Source: Chloroflexi bacterium RBG_16_64_32
Lineage (GTDB): Bacteria; Chloroflexota; Dehalococcoidia; SM23-28-2; RBG-16-64-32
Reading direction: 5' to 3'
Assembly (NCBI GenBank): GCA_001795235.1
Contig: MGNZ01000038.1
Coordinates: forward strand, 1-6,566
DNA length: 6,566 nucleotides
The notes beneath the pieces are model-generated. The model saw nothing but the letters and a program-made list of their open reading frames with translations. It was not told the origin of the DNA and made no database searches. Shown here in pieces: positions 1 to 5,681 of the stretch (position 1 is the stretch's first letter; every line of letters starts with the position of its first letter). The position numbers and the translations under genes were made by a program.

Positions 1-1782
1 AACGGCGATTCTCGCCGCAGCGCGACGAAGCAGGTGGCTTCGGGCCGATTCGGTGTCACCAGCGAGTACCTGGTCAACGCCGATGAGCTGCAGATCAAGA
101 TGGCGCAGGGCGCCAAGCCTGGGGAGGGCGGCCAGCTCCCCGGCCACAAGGTGTACCCGTGGATAGCGGAGGTCCGCTATTCCACGCCCAAGGTTGGGCT
201 CATCAGCCCGCCGCCCCACCACGATATCTACTCGATTGAAGACCTGGCGCAGCTCATCCATGACCTGAAGAACTCCAACCCCCGGGCACGGATCAACGTG
301 AAGCTCGTAGCGGAAATCGGTGTGGGCACCGTCGCAGCCGGGGTGGCGAAGGCCAAGTCGGACGTGGTGCTGATCAGCGGTCACGACGGCGGCACCGGCG
401 CCAGCCCGCTGGCCTCGATCAAGCACGCCGGCGTGCCATGGGAGCTCGGCCTCGCGGAGACCCAGCAGACGCTGGTCCTGAATAACCTCCGCGACCGGAT
501 CATCGTTCAGATTGATGGTCAGATGAAGACCGGGCGCGACGTTGTGATCGGCGCGCTGCTGGGGGCCGAGGAGTTCGGCTTTGGCACGGCGCCGCTCGTC
601 GTCATGGGCTGCGTGATGATGCGCGTCTGTCATCTGGATACCTGCCCTGTCGGAATCGCGACCCAGAACCCAGAGCTGCGCGAGAAGTTCGAAGGAAAAC
701 CAGAGCATGTGATCAACTTCTTCCGGTTCATCGCCGAAGAGGTGCGCGAGATCATGGCGCAGCTCGGCTTCCGCAAGTTCGAAGATATGATCGGTCGAAG
801 CGATCTGCTGGACACACGCCGCGCGATCTCTCACTGGAAGGCGCGGGGTCTGAACCTGGCGGCGATCCTCTACCACCCCGATGTGGGGCCGGAGATCGCG
901 ACGAGAAAGGTGATACCCCAGGACCACGGCCTGGAGCGGGCGTTGGACCAGGAGCTGCTGAAGCTCGCTGCGCCGGCCCTGGAGCGGGGTGAGCCCGTGA
1001 CGATGGATCTCCCGATCCGCAACGTCAACCGGACCGTGGGCACCATATTGGGCAGCGAAGTTACCCGCCGGTACGGACTACAGGGCTTGCCGGACGACAC
1101 AATCACCTTCAGGTTCGCCGGTACGGCGGGCCAGAGCTTTGGCGCCTTCATGCCGGCGGGCATGACGCTCCGGCTCGAGGGAGACGCCAACGACTACCTG
1201 GGCAAGGGGCTCTCAGGCGGCAAGATCATCGTCTACCCGCCTGAAGCCTCCACCTTTGTGCCTCAAGAAAACATCATCACCGGCAACGTGGTGTTGTATG
1301 GGGCCACGGGCGGCGCCCTCTTCGCGCGCGGCGTGGCCGGGGAGCGCTTCGCAGTGCGCAACAGCGGCGCAGTGGCTGTGGTTGAGGGCGCCGGCGACCA
1401 TTGCTGCGAGTACATGACAGGCGGACGTGTAGTCGTCCTCGGTCGCACGGGCCGCAACTTCGGCGCCGGTATGAGCGGCGGCATAGCCTACGTTTACGAC
1501 GAGGCGGGGGACTTCGCATGCCGCTGCAACATGGAGATGGTGGCGCTGGAACGGCTGGAGGACTCCGAAGACCTCGATCTGGTACGCGGGCTGATGGAAC
1601 GGCATCTGGAGTACACGGGCAGCGCCGTGGCCGAAGGGTTGCTCGGAGACTGGCCCCAGGCCGCCGAGCGGTTTGTGAAGGTGATGCCGCTCGATTATCG
1701 GCGAGTCCTGGAGGAGCAGCGGCAAGCGCAAGAGACGCGGGGGAGAGGCGCCAGCGGTACGGTTAGGGCCGGCCGTGGGTAA
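1..1782 (+). CDS. gltB: Glutamate synthase large subunit, C-terminal third (5' end cut by window edge)
   Basis: This is the large subunit of glutamate synthase (GOGAT), which moves the glutamine amide group onto 2-oxoglutarate to make glutamate. The reading frame is open from base 1, and residues before the GTG at 34 already match the family (a KQVASGRFGVTS block), so that GTG is internal and the true start lies to the left. About 593 residues are visible of a family length near 1500. First comes the FMN-binding synthase domain with the IKMAQGAKPGEGGQLPGHKV block (about 97-150). The [3Fe-4S] cysteines follow in a C-x5-C-x4-C pattern at codons 610, 628 and 643. From about 1000 to 1680 lies the C-terminal glycine-rich beta-helix (GXGXG) domain, with repeated GG and GxG turns. 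The missing part would hold the N-terminal glutaminase domain. The stop TAA at 1780-1782 overlaps the gltD start. No damage is seen. Confidence 0.97.
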   Translation, partial: NGDSRRSATKQVASGRFGVTSEYLVNADELQIKMAQGAKPGEGGQLPGHKVYPWIAEVRYSTPKVGLISPPPHHDIYSIEDLAQLIHDLKNSNPRARINVKLVAEIGVGTVAAGVAKAKSDVVLISGHDGGTGASPLASIKHAGVPWELGLAETQQTLVLNNLRDRIIVQIDGQMKTGRDVVIGALLGAEEFGFGTAPLVVMGCVMMRVCHLDTCPVGIATQNPELREKFEGKPEHVINFFRFIAEEVREIMAQLGFRKFEDMIGRSDLLDTRRAISHWKARGLNLAAILYHPDVGPEIATRKVIPQDHGLERALDQELLKLAAPALERGEPVTMDLPIRNVNRTVGTILGSEVTRRYGLQGLPDDTITFRFAGTAGQSFGAFMPAGMTLRLEGDANDYLGKGLSGGKIIVYPPEASTFVPQENIITGNVVLYGATGGALFARGVAGERFAVRNSGAVAVVEGAGDHCCEYMTGGRVVVLGRTGRNFGAGMSGGIAYVYDEAGDFACRCNMEMVALERLEDSEDLDLVRGLMERHLEYTGSAVAEGLLGDWPQAAERFVKVMPLDYRRVLEEQRQAQETRGRGASGTVRAGRG

Positions 1783-3208
1783 GCCGACCGGTTTTCTGGA
1801 GTTTGACCGCCAGACGCCCCCGCGACGCCCCGTGGGCGAGCGTGTTCACGATTGGCTGGAGGTTTACGAGGGGTTTTCGCCTGACGCGCTGAAGAAACAG
1901 GCCGCCCGATGCATGGACTGCGGCATCCCCTTCTGTCAGGACGGGTGTCCGCTTGGCAACATCATCCCTGACTGGAACGACCTCGTGTATCGCGACCAGT
2001 GGCGTGAGGCGATCGAGCGTCTGCACGCGACGAACAATTTCCCGGACTTTACCGGCAGGCTGTGCCCCGCCCCGTGTGAGGCGGCCTGCGTGCTGGGGAT
2101 CAACGACGATCCGGTCACCATTAAGCAGGTCGAGCTCGCCATCATCGAGCGGGCGTACGAGGAGGGCTGGATCAAGCCGGAGCCACCGGAGGCTCTCACT
2201 GGAAAGGCCGTCGCCGTCATCGGCTCCGGCCCGGCAGGTCTCGCCTGCGCCCAGCAGTTGGCGCGCGCCGGACACACCGTCACCGTATTCGAGCGGGCCG
2301 ACCGCATCGGGGGGCTGCTCCGCTACGGCATCCCCGAGTTCAAGATGGAGAAGAAGTTCCTGGACCGTCGGCTGGCTCAGATGGAGGCGGAAGGGGTCAT
2401 CTTCCGTCCGCGCGTCAACGTCGGCGTCGATATCGATACCGGCGAGCTGATGGGCGAGTTCGACGCCATCTGCCTGACCGGCGGCGCCACGCAGGCCCGC
2501 GACCTCGATGTCCCCGGCCGCGACCTCAAGGGCGTGTACCTGGCCATGGAATACCTGCCGCTGCAGAACCTGCGCAACGAGGGGGACGAAATCCCGGACG
2601 ACGTCTTCATCACGGCGAAGGACAAGCGAGTGATTATCCTCGGCGGCGGCGACACCGGCGCTGATTGCCTCGGGACCGTGCATCGCCAGGGCGCCACGGA
2701 AGTGCGCCAGTTCGAGCTCCTGCCCAGGCCACCTGAACTCCGCCCATCCGAGAATCCTTGGCCGACGTGGCCCAACATATACCGCGTCTCGGCCGCACAC
2801 GAAGAGGGCGGCGTCCGGGATTATTCCATCCTCACGAAGCGCCTCTCCGGGGAGAACGGCGTCCTCAAGAAGCTCCACGCCGTGCGGGTGGAGTTCGTCA
2901 ACGAGGACGGCCGGCAGGCGATGCGGGAAGTACCGGGGACCGAGTTTGAGGAGGACGTTGACCTCTTGCTCCTGGCCATGGGCTTCCTGGGCCCGGAGAA
3001 GGGTGGAATGCTGGAACGCCTTGGCGTCGAGCTTACCGCGGGCGGCAACGTGGCGGCCGACGAGAACAAGATGACCAGCGTTCCCGGCGTGTTTACAGCC
3101 GGCGACACGACACGCGGGCAGTCGCTCATCGTTTGGGCGATCGCGGAAGGTCGCGCGGCCGCGCGTGGCATGGACCTCTACCTGATGGGCGAAACCGCGC
3201 TACCGTGA
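1775..3208 (+). CDS. gltD: Glutamate synthase small subunit (NADPH-type beta subunit)
   Basis: This subunit passes electrons from NAD(P)H through FAD and iron-sulfur clusters to the large subunit. The 477 residues are full length for the family. The N-terminal cluster domain has cysteines 46, 49, 54 and 58 (CMDCGIPFCQDGC) and 97, 101 and 105 (CPAPCEAAC). The FAD-binding Rossmann motif GSGPAG is at 150-155. The second dinucleotide motif GGGDTGAD, at 290-297, is the NAD(P)H site. The FAD-contacting AGD plus RGQSLIVWAIAEGR segment is at 442-460. The start is GTG at 1775, eight bases inside the end of gltB, with an AGGG at 1765-1768 as a modest ribosome binding site. The overlap implies translational coupling and matched amounts of the two subunits. 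Related dihydropyrimidine dehydrogenase and NfnB-like proteins share this fold, but the gltB neighbour and the NPWPxWP block near residue 328 fit GltD. Confidence 0.97.
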   Translation: MGKPTGFLEFDRQTPPRRPVGERVHDWLEVYEGFSPDALKKQAARCMDCGIPFCQDGCPLGNIIPDWNDLVYRDQWREAIERLHATNNFPDFTGRLCPAPCEAACVLGINDDPVTIKQVELAIIERAYEEGWIKPEPPEALTGKAVAVIGSGPAGLACAQQLARAGHTVTVFERADRIGGLLRYGIPEFKMEKKFLDRRLAQMEAEGVIFRPRVNVGVDIDTGELMGEFDAICLTGGATQARDLDVPGRDLKGVYLAMEYLPLQNLRNEGDEIPDDVFITAKDKRVIILGGGDTGADCLGTVHRQGATEVRQFELLPRPPELRPSENPWPTWPNIYRVSAAHEEGGVRDYSILTKRLSGENGVLKKLHAVRVEFVNEDGRQAMREVPGTEFEEDVDLLLLAMGFLGPEKGGMLERLGVELTAGGNVAADENKMTSVPGVFTAGDTTRGQSLIVWAIAEGRAAARGMDLYLMGETALP

Positions 3209-3570
3209 GGCGACCGTTCCAGACGTCCGGTGATCATGCGCCAGGGCGAGTTGCTGCGTCTTGACTGAATGGTCCAGCGGTCGGCGCCTGGGAAGTAAGG
3301 CACCGTGACCGACAGCTCCACGTCGATAGACGTAAGGATGAGCCACGGGCCTACGTGATGGCGGAGACACACCTTATTCGACATTGGCGGTAACCTGGGT
3401 GGAATTCCGGTCAGGGCGGATGGCAAGCAGGAAAACCATACTGCCATGATGAAGGCGGCCCCGACTTTGAGGTGGCCCGCCCCAAAGGCCCGCCTACGAG
3501 AGAGCTTGACAGAGTGCGCCACACCAAAACAAGGTGAGCGCGCACCATTTTGCGCTCGCGCATGAACGGG
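3209..3570. other. Intergenic spacer between convergent gltD and regulator gene
   Basis: No convincing gene is seen in these 362 bases. The longest frame is on the minus strand from a GTG at 3522; it runs into the end of gltD and has no recognisable motif. Two short plus-strand frames (GTG 3304, 17 codons; ATG 3446, 39 codons) have no family resemblance. A perfect 5-bp stem with a 4-base loop lies at 3320-3333 (ACGTC/GACGT). An 8-base direct repeat GGCCCGCC occurs at 3474-3481 and 3487-3494. No T-tract hairpin is visible just after gltD, so how its transcript ends is unclear. Confidence 0.6.
3526..3557 (-). terminator. Possible Rho-independent terminator after the PAS-LuxR gene
   Basis: Read on the minus strand, 13 bases after the regulator stop codon, GAGCGC (3557-3552) and GCGCTC (3541-3536) form a perfect 6-bp GC-rich stem around a 10-base loop. 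Three bases (ACC) then separate the stem from a T-rich TTGTTTT run (3532-3526). Position and order suit a terminator, but the stem is short, the loop long and the T-run interrupted. On the plus strand the same hairpin extends to 9 bp with two G-U pairs but has no T-run. Confidence 0.35.
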
Positions 3571-4250
3571 TTAGATCAATCGCCTGCGGGAGGCGTAGAG
3601 GATGGCTTCGAGGCGGTTGCGCGCCCCTAGCTTGGTGACCACATGTGTTATGTGATTGCGAGCGGTGATGGGGCTCACCCCTAGGTTCTCGGCTATCTGG
3701 CGTGTGCCAAGCCCGCTGGCCAAGAGCTGAAGGACCTCCAGCTCGCGCCTGGAAAGCGCGGGGAGTGGTGTGGGGCGGGTATCGGGGTCTGCCGCCTGGC
3801 GCGCGGTCTGCCCCGGTCCCGTGGACAGCTCCCGCAGCGTATCCACCGCCCGCCGGGCCAACCCCTCCACGCGCCTTCGCTCCGTGACGTCCCTGATGAG
3901 ATGGATGATCAGCGGTGATTGGGACCGTTTGGCCTTGAGGAGCAGAATGCTGACGTTGATCCAGACCTCGGAGCCATCTTTCGTCCTCGTTAGCACGTCG
4001 TAGTCGCTGGTCAGTCGACCGCGGCGGGCATTGGCGACGATGGGGCAGTTGGGGCGGCAGAAGCGGTAGTTCTGCGAGTCCCGGCTCCCAGCACGTCATA
4101 GCAGAACCGTCCCAGCACCTCGTGGGCCGGGTGGCCCAGGATCTGCTCGGCGGAGGGGCTCCAATGGATGATGCGCTGGTTGCGGTTCACGCAGAAGATG
4201 CCGTCTGCGCTCTGGAGACCGCCTAGCAGCTCCATCACGTCGTCAGGCAT
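3571..4250 (-). pseudogene. PAS-domain LuxR/GerE-type transcription regulator, split by a one-base frameshift
   Basis: The gene starts at ATG 4250, and an in-frame TGA at 4256-4254 blocks any upstream extension. It encodes a PAS domain (PDDVMELLGGLQSADGIFCVN, then WSPSAEQILGH, HEVLGRFCYDVLGAG). After codon 57 (4082-4080) the frame runs to TGA at 4013-4011 with unrelated residues. The PAS sequence continues in the next frame from 4080 (DSQNYRFCRPNCPIVANARRG, then TRTKDGSEVWINVSILLL, then IIHLIRDVTERR) and on to TAA at 3573-3571. Adding one base gives 226 residues, with a C-terminal GerE helix-turn-helix at 166-226 (LSRRELEVLQLLASG, then TRQIAENLGVSPITARNHI). The site lies in a G-run (GCCGGGACTC on the coding strand), where a missing G would explain it. 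No slippery heptamer supports programmed frameshifting. Both halves keep good family sequence, so the break is recent or is an assembly error. If intact, the protein would be a cytoplasmic one-component sensor-regulator. Its target is unknown, but the divergent lipoprotein operon is the obvious candidate. Confidence 0.85.
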
Positions 4251-4537
4251 GGTTCACTCGCCGGATAGGAGCATCTGAACACTGGTGAGAATACACCAAA
4301 CGCCGCTCCATTATTGCAAGCGCAGACAGAGGAGTCTATCGGGCGTTCCCGTACATTGCTGTAGAGCATTACCCCACGGCACTCGCCGGGGGGCCTGACC
4401 CCCGCCGCGTGGGCTGCCCTGTCTAGTTCGTCGATCTGCTCACGCAGTAGCCGAAGAAGCTCTGCAACCGCATAGCCGCGACGTGGATCGCGGAACACAG
4501 GATGCCGCGGAGGCAAGCGACCTCGGCCCTGTAACAA
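4235..4537 (-). CDS. Doubtful small ORF upstream of the PAS-LuxR gene
   Basis: A 100-codon frame on the minus strand starts at TTG 4537, or possibly GTG 4498, and ends 16 bases inside the start of the PAS-LuxR gene. I recognise no family. Its middle (about 4486-4400) encodes an amphipathic, helix-like segment, AVAELLRLLREQIDELDRAA, where many third positions are G or C as in real genes here. The last 40 residues (many Cys, Ser and Asn) look non-coding. There is no clear ribosome binding site. It could be a small protein coupled to the regulator, a decayed gene fragment, or chance. It also covers the inverted repeats listed here, which favours a regulatory rather than coding role. Confidence 0.2.
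   Translation of the reverse strand: MLQGRGRLPPRHPVFRDPRRGYAVAELLRLLREQIDELDRAAHAAGVRPPGECRGVMLYSNVRERPIDSSVCACNNGAAFGVFSPVFRCSYPASEPCLTT
4283..4298. promoter_or_regulatory. Inverted repeat TGGTG-N6-CACCA, candidate operator
   Basis: TGGTG (4283-4287) and CACCA (4294-4298) are perfect inverted arms around AGAATA. The centre lies about 40 bases upstream of the PAS-LuxR ATG. Read on the minus strand, the spacer gives TATTCT (4293-4288), which could be a -10 element, with TTGCAA at 4319-4314 as a -35 element, though the 20-base gap is longer than ideal. A dimeric regulator bound here would cover that promoter, so autoregulation is possible. This is inferred from symmetry and position alone. Confidence 0.3.
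4314..4342 (+). promoter_or_regulatory. Weak candidate promoter facing the lipoprotein gene
   Basis: TTGCAA (4314-4319) and TATCGG (4337-4342) are spaced 17 bases apart on the plus strand, a half-match to a housekeeping sigma promoter. TTGCAA is its own reverse complement, so it could serve as -35 on both strands. The promoter would leave a leader of roughly 255 bases before the ATG at 4605. In GC-rich DNA such matches arise by chance. Confidence 0.18.
4387..4404. repeat. GC-only hairpin CGGGGG-N6-CCCCCG
   Basis: CGGGGG (4387-4392) and CCCCCG (4399-4404) form a perfect 6-bp stem with a 6-base loop. No T-run follows on either strand, so a simple terminator is unlikely. It lies in the region between divergent genes and could be a strong leader hairpin on the lipoprotein transcript, or chance in GC-rich DNA. 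Confidence 0.35.
4476..4510. repeat. Three alternating CCGCG/CGCGG arms (mutually exclusive hairpins)
   Basis: CCGCGA (4476-4481) pairs perfectly with TCGCGG (4488-4493) across a 6-base spacer. The same CGCGG arm (4489-4493) can instead pair with CCGCG (4505-4509). A transcript through this region could therefore form one stem or the other, but not both. The 18-bp first repeat also has the size of a dimer operator. It lies 112-129 bases before the lipoprotein ATG. Neither role is proven, and no downstream T-run is present. Confidence 0.35.
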
Positions 4538-4593
4538 ACCCTGTACGCGGTCATCTCTAGCTTGTGGGCGCTGCCGGTGTCACCGACATCGGC

Positions 4594-4598
4594 GGAGG
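4594..4598 (+). promoter_or_regulatory. Shine-Dalgarno GGAGG that fixes the lipoprotein start
   Basis: GGAGG lies 6 bases before the ATG at 4605. The in-frame TTG at 4599 directly abuts it and has no room for initiation, so the ATG is the start. Confidence 0.8.
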
Positions 4599-4604
4599 TT
4601 GAGA

Positions 4605-5681
4605 ATGTCTCGATGGACGGGCGTATTAGCTGCGGCGATTGTTGGCCTGGCCGCCCTGGCGGCAGGGTGCACATCGGCGGACGAATCTGACACCGGGGGC
4701 GAGCTGCACATCTTCAACTGGGAGGACTACTTCGCTCCCACCACTCTGGAGGATTTCCAGGCTGAGTTCGGCATAGAGGTCTTCCTGGACACCTTCGACG
4801 ACGAGCAAGCGGCGGCGTCAGCCATCCAGTCTGACCCTTCACAGTACGATGTCGTCGTGCTTTCGGGCTCACTTGTGGCTGAGATGGCAGAGCGGAAACT
4901 CCTCGCCGAGCTCGACCTGTCGAATATCCCTGACCTCCCGAACGTCGATCCGAAATTCTTGGATCAGTCGTGGGACCCCGGCAATCGATACAGCGTACCA
5001 TACACCTGGGGCTCCACTGGCGTGATCTACAACACCAAGTACGCGGAGCCGGCGGGAAAAAGCTGGTCCCTGCTGCGGGATCCAAGCCTGGCGGGCCGGG
5101 TGGCGCTGCTCAACGACTCCACCGTGGTCATGGGGCTGACGCTAAAGTCCCTGGGATACTCACTCGTTTCGCGTGATCCCGGCGAACTACAAGAGGCAGT
5201 GGAGGTCGTCGTTGACCAGAAGCCGCTTATAGCCGGGTTCCTTGATCCCATCGCTATCCGTGACGGAATGATCAGCGGAGACCTGTGGGCCGCCCAGCTG
5301 TACGGCGGCGATGCCGCGTTCGCGATGGCGGAGAACGAGGACCTGGCGTTCTTCGTCCCTGACGAAGGCTCAGACTTCTTCGTGGACAACCTCGTGATCC
5401 CACGAGACTCCAACAATAAGGAAGGGGCCGAACTGTTCATCAACTACATCCTCCGCCCCGATGTTCACGCCGCGATCAGCAACTACACGGGGTATGCCAT
5501 CCCCAATCAAGCCGCCCTGGAGCAAAACCTCATCGACGATGAACTGATGGCCAGCGAGGCGGCGTACCCGTCCCTCGACATCCTGGAGGCGTGGCGCCCG
5601 TTCGACACCGAGCGGCTCAGCCTCTGGAACGAGGCGTGGGCGGATATTCAGCGAGAGGCAAGTGCGAGCCCGTACCCGTAG
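4605..5681 (+). CDS. PotD/PotF-family polyamine-binding lipoprotein
   Basis: This is an extracytoplasmic solute-binding protein of the spermidine/putrescine family, 358 residues from ATG 4605, close to the family's usual 345-370. The signal sequence (SRWTGVLAAAIVGLAALAAGC) ends in lipobox LAAGC with lipidated Cys22, so the mature protein is membrane-anchored. The mature start has the family's NWEDY block (38-42), whose Trp39 and Tyr42 correspond to ligand-contact residues in PotD. YSVPYTWGSTGVIYNT lies near 126-141, LLND with Asp171 matches a PotD ligand acid, and DFFVDN at 257-262 keeps the key acid as Asp261. Two tryptophans of the E. coli PotD pocket appear as Tyr233 and Phe258/259. NKEGAELFINYILRPDVH near 268-285 is a strong family signature. 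No permease or ATPase gene is next to it in the window; a Cache sensor overlaps its end instead. The ligand is probably a polyamine or similar amine, and a role in signalling is inferred. Confidence 0.92.
   Translation: MSRWTGVLAAAIVGLAALAAGCTSADESDTGGELHIFNWEDYFAPTTLEDFQAEFGIEVFLDTFDDEQAAASAIQSDPSQYDVVVLSGSLVAEMAERKLLAELDLSNIPDLPNVDPKFLDQSWDPGNRYSVPYTWGSTGVIYNTKYAEPAGKSWSLLRDPSLAGRVALLNDSTVVMGLTLKSLGYSLVSRDPGELQEAVEVVVDQKPLIAGFLDPIAIRDGMISGDLWAAQLYGGDAAFAMAENEDLAFFVPDEGSDFFVDNLVIPRDSNNKEGAELFINYILRPDVHAAISNYTGYAIPNQAALEQNLIDDELMASEAAYPSLDILEAWRPFDTERLSLWNEAWADIQREASASPYP

Noticed and set aside
1213..1731. Minus-strand ORF of 172 codons opposite gltB
   Set aside because: Shadow of the conserved GXGXG domain; the sequence has no protein family character.
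34..1782. GTG at 34 as the start of gltB
   Set aside because: Conserved GltB residues continue upstream to base 1 in the same frame; the gene is simply cut by the window edge.
1763..2878. Minus-strand ORF of 371 codons opposite gltD
   Set aside because: It is a mirror of the G/C-rich codon pattern of gltD, has no recognisable domain and opposes a fully conserved gene.
3178..3522. Minus-strand ORF of 114 codons between gltD and the regulator
   Set aside because: No ribosome site, no family motif, and it runs into the end of gltD on the opposite strand.
4011..4082. Programmed -1 frameshifting as the explanation for the split regulator
   Set aside because: The junction lacks a slippery X-XXY-YYZ heptamer, and a -1 slip of GGG to CGG would pair poorly; a lost base is simpler.
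3494..4099. Minus-strand ORF of 201 codons across the regulator
   Set aside because: Its proline/arginine/histidine-rich translation is the wrong frame of the PAS-GerE gene; the HTH and PAS motifs lie in the other two frames.
4599..4604. TTG at 4599 as the lipoprotein start
   Set aside because: It abuts the GGAGG directly, leaving no spacer; ATG 4605 has a 6-base spacer.
3209..4604. tRNA, CRISPR array, insertion sequence or attachment site in the non-coding stretches
   Set aside because: No cloverleaf, no regularly spaced repeats, no transposase fragment and no terminal repeats are visible.
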